Source: JBCBEX01 sp038528235
GTDB lineage: Bacteria; Bacteroidota; Rhodothermia; Rhodothermales; Rubricoccaceae
Direction of reading: 5' to 3'
Assembly (NCBI GenBank): GCA_038528235.1
Contig: JBCBEX010000044.1
Span: 1 to 34,569 of the forward strand
Length of the DNA: 34,569 bases
This document shows positions 9,574 through 16,706 of this stretch, in pieces. How positions within the stretch are numbered: the first letter of the stretch is position 1; every line of letters begins with the position of its first letter. Under the pieces are notes generated by a model. The model was given only the letters and a program-made list of their open reading frames with translations, searched no databases and was not told where the DNA came from. The position numbers were made by a program, and so were the translations under genes.

Positions 9574-9607
9574 CTTCTCACTTCCGACTTCTCACCTCAG
9601 ACTTCCT
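9574..9607 (+). repeat. 7-bp-periodic tandem repeat ahead of ABC exporter start
   Basis: A 14-bp unit (CTTCTCACTTCCGA at 9574-9587, CTTCTCACCTCAGA at 9588-9601) is followed by CTTCCT, which resolves into 7-bp steps of the type CTTCTCA. It ends 1-2 nt before the GTG at 9609, and no Shine-Dalgarno is present. Confidence 0.5.
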
Positions 9608-9608
9608 C

Positions 9609-11477
9609 GTGCTCCGTCGGCTCAACGTCTACCTATGGCGCTACAAGCACCTCATGATTCCGGGGTTGCTGTGCGCGCTCGTCTCGGCGGCGTTCACCCT
9701 CCTCGTGCCCAACGTGGTGCGGCAAGCCGTGGACGCGGTGCCGCGCATGGTGGACCTGCACGCGCTCTACCAGGGCACGCCGGTGAGCGGCTATGCCTAC
9801 GCGCAGTTCACGTACACGCTCGTCCTCGGCGCTGCGGTGATCCTCGGGTTCAGCCTGCTGAGCGGCGTGTTCATCTTCCTCATGCGCCGGACGGTCGTGG
9901 TGGCGAGCCGCCACATCGAGTTCGATCTGCGCAACGTACTCTACGACCACCTCCAGCGGCTCGGGCGGCCGTTCTACAGCCAGACGCCGACCGGCGACGT
10001 GATGACGCGCGCTACGAGCGACATCGAGAAAGTGCGGCGCTACGTAGGCCCGGCGCTGATGTACGCCGTCCGCGCAGTCGCGGTCACGGCCACGGCGCTC
10101 ATCGTGATGCTGCTCATCTCGCCGACGCTGACGTTCTGGGCGCTCACGCCGATGCCGCTCTTGGCGATCGCGATCTTTTTCGTCTCGCAGCTCATCCATA
10201 CGCGCACGGACCGGCAGCAGGCGCAGTACTCCGCCCTCACCAGCCGCGTGCAGGAGGCGCTCTCCGGCATCCGCGTGGTGAAGGCCTACGTCCGCGAAGA
10301 CCATGAGGCGAAGCGCTTCGAGCGGGAGAGCGTGGGCTACCAGCACCGCGCGCTCGACCTCGCGCTCGTAGAGACGGCGTTCCGCCCAACGATGGTCGTC
10401 CTCATCGGCACCTCCACGCTTCTCGTCGTGTGGGTGGGCGGAAAGCTCGCCATCGAGGGCGCGATCACGCTGGGCAACATCGCCGAATACATTATCTACG
10501 TCGCCATCCTGACCTGGCCCGTCGCCTCGCTTGGGTTCGTCATCAACATGATTCAGCAGGCACGGGCCTCGTGGAGCCGCCTCGTCCATATCCTCGACCG
10601 GACGCCCGTCATCCGCGACGGCGACCAGACCGATACCGGCATCCGCACCATCGAAGGCCAGATCACCTTCGAAGGCGTCGGCTTTCGCTTCGACGCGCTC
10701 GACAACGAGGCCCGTGCTCTCCCTGTTGGCGGCGATGGCGCTCCAGCTGATGGCAAGGGCACGCGCCCGGCGGAGGCTCCCATGGTGCTGCGCGACCTGT
10801 CGTTCGACGTGCCCGCTGGCACCACACTCGGCATCGTTGGGCGGACGGGAGCGGGCAAGACGACGCTCGTCGAGTTGATCCCCCGCCTCCTCGACGCCGC
10901 AGAGGGGCGCGTGCTCATCGACGGCCGCGACGTGCGGACGGTCCCGCTCGACGTGCTGCGCCAAAGCATCGGCTATGTCCCCCAAGAGGTGTTTCTCTTC
11001 AGCGACACGATCGGCCACAACATCGCCTTCGGCAAGCTCGACGCCACCGACAACGAGATCCGCCAAGCCGCCGTCGAAGCCGACCTACTCGGCAACATCG
11101 AAGACTTCCCGGAGGACTTTCGGACTCGTGTTGGCGAGCGTGGCATCACGCTCTCCGGAGGCCAAAAGCAGCGCACGGCTATCGCACGCGCCCTTATCCG
11201 CCGCCCGCCGATCCTCATCTTCGACGACGCACTCTCGGCCGTCGACACGCAGACCGAAGCGCGCATCCTCGCCAACCTGCGCCAGCAGTTCGGCCAGCGT
11301 ACGGTTGTGGTAGTGAGCCACCGCATCTCCGCCGTCCAGGACGCCGACCAGATCCTCGTCCTCGACGACGGGCGCATCGCCGAGCGCGGTACGCACGCCG
11401 ACCTCGTGGAGCACGGCGGCATCTACGCCGAGATGCACCGGAAGCAGTTGCTGGAGGAGGCGCTGGCAGCCGCCTAG
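9609..11477 (+). CDS. ABC exporter, fused permease and ATPase (MsbA/MdlB type)
   Basis: 622-aa half-transporter expected to act as a dimer in the inner membrane. The N-terminal half has six TM segments (about residues 18-300), including the coupling region near E-x-L-S-G-I-R-V-V-K-A-Y. The C-terminal ATPase has Walker A GRTGAGKTT (411-419), Q-loop Y-V-P-Q-E, signature LSGGQKQR, Walker B ILIFDDALSAVD, and switch His in V-S-H-R. Start is the GTG at 9609; no ATG is near and the TM1-preceding residues fit. An acidic insert of about 25 residues (around 370-395) separates the NBD's first strand from its main body, longer than in MsbA. Substrate could be lipid, peptide or drug; the sequence does not decide. 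Confidence 0.93.
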   Translation: MLRRLNVYLWRYKHLMIPGLLCALVSAAFTLLVPNVVRQAVDAVPRMVDLHALYQGTPVSGYAYAQFTYTLVLGAAVILGFSLLSGVFIFLMRRTVVVASRHIEFDLRNVLYDHLQRLGRPFYSQTPTGDVMTRATSDIEKVRRYVGPALMYAVRAVAVTATALIVMLLISPTLTFWALTPMPLLAIAIFFVSQLIHTRTDRQQAQYSALTSRVQEALSGIRVVKAYVREDHEAKRFERESVGYQHRALDLALVETAFRPTMVVLIGTSTLLVVWVGGKLAIEGAITLGNIAEYIIYVAILTWPVASLGFVINMIQQARASWSRLVHILDRTPVIRDGDQTDTGIRTIEGQITFEGVGFRFDALDNEARALPVGGDGAPADGKGTRPAEAPMVLRDLSFDVPAGTTLGIVGRTGAGKTTLVELIPRLLDAAEGRVLIDGRDVRTVPLDVLRQSIGYVPQEVFLFSDTIGHNIAFGKLDATDNEIRQAAVEADLLGNIEDFPEDFRTRVGERGITLSGGQKQRTAIARALIRRPPILIFDDALSAVDTQTEARILANLRQQFGQRTVVVVSHRISAVQDADQILVLDDGRIAERGTHADLVEHGGIYAEMHRKQLLEEALAAA

Positions 11478-11491
11478 CCAACAGAACAGCG

Positions 11492-11527
11492 CAAAAAAAT
11501 GGCAGGCCCTGGGCGATTGGGCCTGCC
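11492..11527 (-). terminator. Rho-independent terminator of the FxLYD lipoprotein gene
   Basis: Perfect 9-bp inverted repeat GGCAGGCCC/GGGCCTGCC (11501-11509 and 11519-11527). On the minus strand it is followed by seven T (complement of 11493-11499). It lies 17 nt after the stop codon of the minus-strand gene and 24 nt after the plus-strand ABC gene, so it may also slow transcription arriving from that side. The best terminator in the window. Confidence 0.88.
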
Positions 11528-11543
11528 GGTCCGCGCGGCATAC

Positions 11544-11885
11544 TTAGTAGATCAGGATATCCCCGACGCTGGCGCTCGTGGCTTCGGAGCGGAAGCCCAA
11601 CTCGCGCTCGAACGTGCGGCGGGCACCAGGCTCCACATCCGTGATGTCGAAGCGCAGCGCATCGAGGCGCTGGTTGTCGCTGCCATAGAGGGCAATCTCG
11701 ATCTGCGCATTGCGGATTGGGACCTCGTTGGGATTCACGAGCACACCTTGGATGGTGCTGGTCCCGTTTGGCTGGCGCAGGAGCTTCAGTTCTTCGACTG
11801 AGGCAGTCTTGGCGACGCGCTCCTCGGCGCAGCCCACGAAGACGAGGGCGGCAACGAGAGCGAGAAGGACGGGGCGGACGCGCAT
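11544..11885 (-). CDS. Small FxLYD-domain-like lipoprotein
   Basis: 113 aa. The signal peptide ends F-V-G-C (Cys19), a reasonable lipobox, so a lipid-anchored envelope protein. The remaining about 90 residues show the FxLYD pattern: I-Q-G-V-L-V-N-P-N-E, then I-x-x-A-Q-I-E-I-A-L-Y-G, and V-E-P-G-A-R-R-T-F-E. This is a beta-sandwich domain found in small surface lipoproteins with no enzymatic residues. It ends cleanly at the terminator at 11492-11527 and lies 54 nt downstream of the carbamoyltransferase gene on the same strand, so the two may share a transcript. Precise role unknown. Confidence 0.75.
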   Translation of the reverse strand: MRVRPVLLALVAALVFVGCAEERVAKTASVEELKLLRQPNGTSTIQGVLVNPNEVPIRNAQIEIALYGSDNQRLDALRFDITDVEPGARRTFERELGFRSEATSASVGDILIY

Positions 11886-11939
11886 GAATGCGTGCGGTAG
11901 GTGGCGAGAGCGGGCGAGGCAGGACCTTCGACGGCTAGC

Positions 11940-13823
11940 TCAGTCAAGTCCGTAGGTCTCGGCGATCGCATCGGCGGAAAGAACCGCGTCGCGTGCGCCA
12001 GGAATCATGGATTTGGTGAGGAGAACCGGCCCGAGGACGAGGGCGTCCATGTCGGTGTGCAGAAAGCAACGCAGCGCGTCCTCTGGCGTGCACACGATGG
12101 GTTCGCCGCGCACGTTGAAGCTCGTGTTCACGAGCACGGGACAGCCGGTCTCGGCCTCGAAGGCCTGCAGCAGCGCATGGTAGAGCGGACTCCGTGCCGG
12201 ATCGACGGTCTGCACGCGCGCGGAGCCATCGACGTGGGTGACAGCCGGTACGCGGGACTGGATGTGCTGCAGCCGGTCGAGGCCCTGGCCTTCGATTTCG
12301 GCGCCGAGGACGGGACCGACGAGCAGCATGTAGGGGCTTTCGGCGCAGGCGTCGTCAGGCTTGAGCCCGAAGTAGTCGGCCGACCGCTCGGCGAGGACGC
12401 TCGGGGCAAACGGACGGAACGACTCGCGAAACTTGATCTGGACGTTGACGCGCCGCTGCACCTCGCGGCCACGCGGATCGGCGAGGATGCTGCGGTGCCC
12501 CAGCGCACGCGGCCCAAACTCCATCCGTCCCTGAAACCAGCCCACGGTCTGCCCCTCGGCGAGCAACGCGGCCGTGCGCGCTGGAATGGCATCGAGCCCG
12601 ACGTGGTCGTAGGGCTTCGTGCCCTCGAAGGCCTCGCCATCGAAGACGGCATCGAGGGCGGCCTGGATGTCCGCGTCGGAGAAGGCCGGACCGAGGTAGC
12701 TGCCTCGCATCGCGTCACCGTCCCCAACCGTGCGCGGCTGGTCGGCCCAGTGGTGCCAGGCCATCAGCGCAGCCCCGAGCGCACCACCCGCATCGCCTGC
12801 AGCAGGCTGGATCCACACCCGCTCGAACGGCGACTCGCGCAGAATGCGACCATTCGCGACGCAGTTGAGCGCCACGCCGCCCGCGAGGCACAGGTTCGGC
12901 ATGCCCGTCTCGGCATGAACGTGCCGGGCCATGCCGAGGAGCGCGTCCTCGGTTACTGCCTGCACACTCCGCGCGAGGTCCATCTCTCGCTGCGTCAGCG
13001 GCGACTCCGGCGCCCGTCTCGGCCCATCGAACAGCTCGGCGAACCGCCGCCCCGTCATCCGCAGCCCGGACACGTACTCGAATGCGTCCATGTGGAGCCG
13101 GAACGAGCCGTCGTCTTTCAAGTCGATGAGGTGCTCCCGGATGGTGTCCACGTAGCGCGGCTCGCCATAGGGCGCGAGGCCCATCAGCTTGTACTCACCC
13201 GAGTTGACGCGGAAGCCGCAGAAGTAGGTGAACGCCGAGTAGAGCAGCCCGAGCGAGTGCGGGAAGTGGATCTCCGCCTCGATGGCGATGCGGTTGCCCC
13301 GGCCAGTGCCCCATGAGGTCGTCGCCCACTCCCCCACGCCATCGACGGTCAGAAACGCGGCGTCTTCAAAGGGCGACGGAAAGAACGCGCTGGCCGCGTG
13401 GCTCTCGTGGTGCTCGGGGTAGACGAAGGTGAACGTGAAGCCCTGCTTGTCGAAGTCGGGGTCGGTCGCTTTTTGGAGCGCGAGCAGCTCGTCCTTGACG
13501 ATCTCGGGGATCCAGAGCTTCTGCTTGATCCAGAGCGGCATCGCCTGGAGGTAGGAACGTAGTCCACGCGGCGCGTAGGCGAGGTAGCTCTCCAGCAGCC
13601 GCTCGAATTTCTGGAACGGCTTGTCGTAGAACGCGACCGCGTCGAGGTCGGCGGGCGTGAGGCCCGCTTCGCGGAGCACGTAGGCCGTGGCTTGTGCGGG
13701 GAACTCCGGGTCGTGCTTGCGGCGGCTGAACCGCTCCTCCGACGCTGCCGCCACGATCTGCCCATCGCGCACAAGGCACGCGGCGCTGTCGTGGTAGTAG
13801 CAGGAGAGGCCGAGGATGTTCAC
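11940..13823 (-). CDS. NodU/CmcH-family carbamoyltransferase
   Basis: 627-aa enzyme that transfers a carbamoyl group from carbamoyl phosphate, via carbamoyl adenylate, to a hydroxyl on a small molecule or glycan. The N-terminal Kae1-like ATPase fold starts I-L-G-L-S-C-Y-Y-H-D-S-A and contains the metal-binding block E-H-H-E-S-H-A-A-S-A. F-R-V-N-S-G-E-Y-K-L-M-G-L-A-P-Y-G follows. The C-terminal YrdC-like domain (about 400-627) carries G-R-x-E-x-G-P-R-A-L-G-x-R-S-I-L-A and N-T-S-F-N-x-x-x-E-P-I-V-C. The GTG at 13823 is chosen because the family N-terminus begins right there; a longer frame to 13871 is less likely. The usual SxtJ/DUF5989/SGNH neighbours are absent, so the acceptor cannot be guessed from context. 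Confidence 0.93.
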   Translation of the reverse strand: MNILGLSCYYHDSAACLVRDGQIVAAASEERFSRRKHDPEFPAQATAYVLREAGLTPADLDAVAFYDKPFQKFERLLESYLAYAPRGLRSYLQAMPLWIKQKLWIPEIVKDELLALQKATDPDFDKQGFTFTFVYPEHHESHAASAFFPSPFEDAAFLTVDGVGEWATTSWGTGRGNRIAIEAEIHFPHSLGLLYSAFTYFCGFRVNSGEYKLMGLAPYGEPRYVDTIREHLIDLKDDGSFRLHMDAFEYVSGLRMTGRRFAELFDGPRRAPESPLTQREMDLARSVQAVTEDALLGMARHVHAETGMPNLCLAGGVALNCVANGRILRESPFERVWIQPAAGDAGGALGAALMAWHHWADQPRTVGDGDAMRGSYLGPAFSDADIQAALDAVFDGEAFEGTKPYDHVGLDAIPARTAALLAEGQTVGWFQGRMEFGPRALGHRSILADPRGREVQRRVNVQIKFRESFRPFAPSVLAERSADYFGLKPDDACAESPYMLLVGPVLGAEIEGQGLDRLQHIQSRVPAVTHVDGSARVQTVDPARSPLYHALLQAFEAETGCPVLVNTSFNVRGEPIVCTPEDALRCFLHTDMDALVLGPVLLTKSMIPGARDAVLSADAIAETYGLD

Positions 13824-13970
13824 GCTGCGCGGTGTGGACGTGTGGGCGTTTGAGAGTATTTCAGTCAGCACCCCGCGAGGGCGTGCTCCGATGCCACGTG
13901 CGCTGCGGCCTGCCTGTTTCGTGGAGTGCCCGGCGACGTGGGACTGCGCACGCCTCCGGCACTCTTAAGT

Positions 13971-14000
13971 TCATACGTGCACACACTCATACGTCCGTAC
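13971..14000. repeat. Imperfect short tandem repeat with TCATACG units
   Basis: TCATACG at 13971-13977 and again at 13987-13993, with related 7-mers TGCACAC and TCCGTAC between and after. It lies directly 3' of the subtilase stop and about 150 bp upstream of the carbamoyltransferase. Weak, but it has the same 7-bp rhythm as the other start-proximal repeats. Confidence 0.35.
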
Positions 14001-14001
14001 C

Positions 14002-15699
14002 TCAATCGCGCGCCATCGCGGCCTCGACGGCCGCCGCGACGTTGAGCAGGCCGCCGCTCATGGAGAGCGTGCCGAACGGCACCTGCGACGCGAAGCCGAA
14101 ACCCGTCACATCAGGCTTCGTCACCATCAGGTCGGCATAGTTGGTGGCCGTATCCATCAGGATCGCCCGCACGTCCTGCGGGGTGAGGTCGGGGAAGTAG
14201 GCCAGGAGCAAGGCCGCGGCGCCTGCCACGACCGGCGCGGCCATGCTCGTGCCGTCGCTCTCCTCGTAGGTGCTCTCCGGCATTGTGGAGTTGATGGCCA
14301 CGCCCGGCGCGAAGAGGTCGACGGTCGTCTGGCCGTAGTTGCTGAAGTCAGCGGGCAGCCGCTCGCTCCCTTCCCACGACGAGGCGCCAACCTCGATCCA
14401 GTGGGTTGCCTCGGTGCCGTCGAGGTAGCGGCGCGTCGGGAAGTTGGGCGTCACGTCGAGGTCTTCGGCGCTGTTGCCCGCTGCGTGGACGAGCAGCACG
14501 CCTTGCTCCTCAGCGTAGCGCACGGCGGCATCGACGACCTCCTTCTGCGGCGAGTAGCCCTTGCCGAAGCTCATGTTGACGACGCGCGCCCCGTTGTCGA
14601 CGGCGTAGCGGATCGCGTTGGCGACGTCCTTGTCCCGCTCGTCGCCGTCGGGGACGGTCCGCAGCACCATGATGCGCACCGGGGCGGCGACGCCTGCGAT
14701 GCCAAGGCCGTTGCCCCGGTCCGCGGCGATGATCCCTGCGACGTGCGTGCCGTGGTCGGCGGCCGGACCGTACACATCGGCGTTGCCGTAGATGCGCTCC
14801 GTCGGGTCGCCGTAGTCGTCGCCGACGATGGAGCGTGAGTCGTAGTCGAGGTTGTATCCATAGTCGACCTGCGCCTGCAACTGCTCGGCGGCGTCGAGGA
14901 CTTCGTCGGCGCTGATGCCGTTTTCTTCGAGGTAGACCAGGATGCCGACTGCCTGCTGCACGTCTGCGGGAAGCGGCATCGCGGAGTCGGCGAGCGCCGT
15001 GCGGTCGGCAGGTGTCACGTCGTCCGTGCCGAGGTACTTCTGGAGGACCTGCATCGACTGCTCCACGACGCTTTGGATTTCCTTGACCTGCGCGTAGAGT
15101 TGCCGCGCCTCCGCCGCTTCCGTCTCGAAGGCCGCGCGGAGTTCGAGGTAGCGGGCGTAGTCGACGCTGTCTTCCGGCGCGATGGCGCTCGCCATCGTTC
15201 CCTCGAAACGCTCGCGGAGCGGGGCGTAGAGCCGCGTCACCTCGTAGGTGTCGAACTCGACATGGGTGCTGTCCGGCCCGCCGATGAAGTTCCAGCCGTG
15301 GAGGTCGTCCGCGTAGCCGTTGCCGTCGTCGTCGATCCCGTTGCGCACTTCGTCGGGGTTCGTCCAGAGCACGCTCTGCAGATCCTCGTGCGCGATGTCT
15401 ACCCCAGAGTCGATCACCGCGACGATCACGGTGTCGCGCGGCGTGCGGTCGGCGAGGAGCGCGTAGGCGGCGGTGATGTTGGCGCCCCAGAGGTCAGCGG
15501 CTGGGTCGAAGCCCAGATGCCAGCCCGAGAAGGGCTCTTCCAGTTGCACCGCTGCAAGACTGTCAGTGGGGGCCTCGACCTCTTGCTTGGGGTCTGCTTC
15601 TAGCTTCGGATCGGCACCATCTGCCGGCTGCGCGAACGCCTCGCTGCCGAGGAGGAGCAGGAGCAGAACGCCTGCGAGTCGGGTGAGGGTGCAGAGCAT
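14002..15699 (-). CDS. Secreted subtilisin-like serine protease (S8 family) with large insertion
   Basis: 565 aa. The signal peptide (about 1-23) ends E-A-F-A-Q, so it is exported. The catalytic triad is complete: Asp97 in V-I-D-S-G-V-D, His316 in D-H-G-T-H-V-A-G, Ser485 in D-G-T-S-M-A-A-P, with oxyanion Asn409 in H-A-A-G-N-S. The Asp-His distance is about 219 residues, against about 32 in subtilisin. The extra segment (about 145-300) is rich in Glu, Gln and Ala, helical-looking, and inserted before the His strand. Insertions here are known in Bacteroidota S8 proteins. No C-terminal sorting domain is seen, since the protein ends soon after the final helix. Single gene; neighbours are unrelated. 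Confidence 0.94.
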   Translation of the reverse strand: MLCTLTRLAGVLLLLLLGSEAFAQPADGADPKLEADPKQEVEAPTDSLAAVQLEEPFSGWHLGFDPAADLWGANITAAYALLADRTPRDTVIVAVIDSGVDIAHEDLQSVLWTNPDEVRNGIDDDGNGYADDLHGWNFIGGPDSTHVEFDTYEVTRLYAPLRERFEGTMASAIAPEDSVDYARYLELRAAFETEAAEARQLYAQVKEIQSVVEQSMQVLQKYLGTDDVTPADRTALADSAMPLPADVQQAVGILVYLEENGISADEVLDAAEQLQAQVDYGYNLDYDSRSIVGDDYGDPTERIYGNADVYGPAADHGTHVAGIIAADRGNGLGIAGVAAPVRIMVLRTVPDGDERDKDVANAIRYAVDNGARVVNMSFGKGYSPQKEVVDAAVRYAEEQGVLLVHAAGNSAEDLDVTPNFPTRRYLDGTEATHWIEVGASSWEGSERLPADFSNYGQTTVDLFAPGVAINSTMPESTYEESDGTSMAAPVVAGAAALLLAYFPDLTPQDVRAILMDTATNYADLMVTKPDVTGFGFASQVPFGTLSMSGGLLNVAAAVEAAMARD

Positions 15700-15820
15700 G
15701 GCGACAGGGTACGTGGTTGGACAGCCTCGAAACGTACGCCCGGCTCGGGTTCGTTTGTGGCGTCGGACAAAGCTTCACACGGTGCGTCGTCACTTGCTGC
15801 GCGCGCGTGCCTGGAACAGA

Positions 15821-15854
15821 GCGAGGGTGCCCAGCCGGAGCCAGGCACCCTCGC
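15821..15854 (-). terminator. Hairpin terminator downstream of ssb
   Basis: Perfect 11-bp inverted repeat GCGAGGGTGCC/GGCACCCTCGC (15821-15831 and 15844-15854) with a 12-nt loop, 23 nt after the ssb stop. The following minus-strand bases (TCTGTTCC) are only mildly U-rich, so termination may be partial. Confidence 0.6.
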
Positions 15855-15877
15855 GCGGATATAGACGGGCCGTCCGT

Positions 15878-16384
15878 TTAGAACGGGAGGTCGTCGTCCG
15901 GGGTGAACGAGTAGTCGTCGCCCCCGGCGGGTGCGGGCTGGCGCTGGGGCCGGCCGCCGCCACGATTGCCGCCACCGTTGGACTGCCGCGATGCCTGCGG
16001 ACGGCGGTTGCCGCCCCCGTTGTAGTCGCCGCCGCCCATGTCGCCACCGTCGCGGGAGCCGAGCATTTGCATCTCGCGCGCCTTGATCTCGGTGGTGTAC
16101 TTGGTGTTGCCGTCCTTGTCTTCCCACTGGCGGGTCTGGAGCGAGCCTTCGATGTAGACCTGGCGGCCCTTCTTGAGGTACTCGCCGCAGATCTCCGCGA
16201 GGCGCGCCCACGTCACGATCCGGTGCCACTCCGTCTTCTCGACCATGTCGCCGTTCGAGTCCTTATAGGTCTCGGACGTGGCGAGCGAGAAGTTGCAGAC
16301 GGCGGTGCCGCTGCCGGTGTAGCGCAGTTCGGGGTCCGACCCGAGGTTGCCGATGAGGATGACTTTGTTAACTCCGCGTGCCAT
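15878..16384 (-). CDS. ssb: Single-stranded DNA-binding protein
   Basis: 168 aa. The OB-fold domain (about 1-108) starts A-R-G-V-N-K-V-I-L-I-G-N-L-G-S-D-P-E and includes W-H-R-I-V-x-W and Y-L-K-K-G-R-Q-V-Y-I-E-G. A Gly/Asn/Arg-rich disordered linker follows, and the acidic tip D-D-D-L-P-F binds replication and repair partners. It binds ssDNA as a tetramer in replication and repair. The start at 16384 is backed by the one strong Shine-Dalgarno of the window. A terminator hairpin follows it. It is divergent from purF, not linked to replication genes. Confidence 0.97.
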   Translation of the reverse strand: MARGVNKVILIGNLGSDPELRYTGSGTAVCNFSLATSETYKDSNGDMVEKTEWHRIVTWARLAEICGEYLKKGRQVYIEGSLQTRQWEDKDGNTKYTTEIKAREMQMLGSRDGGDMGGGDYNGGGNRRPQASRQSNGGGNRGGGRPQRQPAPAGGDDYSFTPDDDLPF

Positions 16385-16392
16385 AGTTGTGG

Positions 16393-16398
16393 CCTCCT
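16393..16398 (-). promoter_or_regulatory. Strong Shine-Dalgarno (AGGAGG) of ssb
   Basis: AGGAGG on the minus strand, 8 nt before the ATG at 16384. Nearly all other genes here lack any such motif, so ssb appears to be translated at a specially high rate. This fixes the ssb start. Confidence 0.85.
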
Positions 16399-16525
16399 AA
16401 AGGTTAGGGTACATGAATCCGCCGGAGCCTGCCGCCTGCGGGGGCGACCACAGCCACGCGGGCTGCGCTCCGGCCGGTGCCGATGTGACCAGTCTGATCG
16501 TGCGCTCGAAAGCGCCGCGTCGTTC

Positions 16526-16579
16526 TGATCGACGCCAATCTAGACCGGCCAGCAGGAGGTTCATAACCTCCGTCGATCA
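16526..16579. promoter_or_regulatory. Nested inverted repeat between ssb and purF
   Basis: Outer arms TGATCGACG (16526-16534) and CGTCGATCA (16571-16579) are perfect 9-bp complements. Inside, GGAGGTT (16555-16561) pairs perfectly with AACCTCC (16565-16571) across a 3-nt loop. The inner and outer stems share one base, so they stack or compete slightly. It ends in an A-run on the plus strand. It could be a regulator binding site or a folded purF leader. Confidence 0.5.
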
Positions 16580-16706
16580 AAAAATATCCACACCCCGTGA
16601 CAACCTCGCGTCACAGGCCTCCACCGGGAGATTTCATGGACCAACTGGCTGGCTGCTGCTTACTCTTTCCTCGGCCCCCGTCCTCCCGACGCTTACCGAC
16701 CCATCC

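Larger units (their letters stand above)
16385..16706. other. 322-bp divergent ssb-purF control region
   Basis: No credible gene. It contains the ssb ribosome site, a nested inverted repeat at 16526-16579, an A-run (16578-16584) running into ATATCCACA (16584-16592; one base off a DnaA box), and a small GTGAC/GTCAC repeat at 16597-16614. Short ORFs in it, including one running into purF out of frame, have no family features and were not called. Both genes' promoters should be here. Confidence 0.5.

Noticed and set aside
9633..11066. Minus-strand 477-aa frame opposite the ABC exporter
   Set aside because: Shadow; low-complexity acidic and basic repeats, no family motif.
11901..13316. Plus-strand 471-aa frame opposite the carbamoyltransferase
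   Set aside because: Shadow of a gene with intact catalytic motifs on the minus strand.
16413..16706. Upstream extension of purF by 98 codons
   Set aside because: No similarity to PurF, and it would translate the palindromic control region; the ATG at 16707 gives the normal propeptide length.
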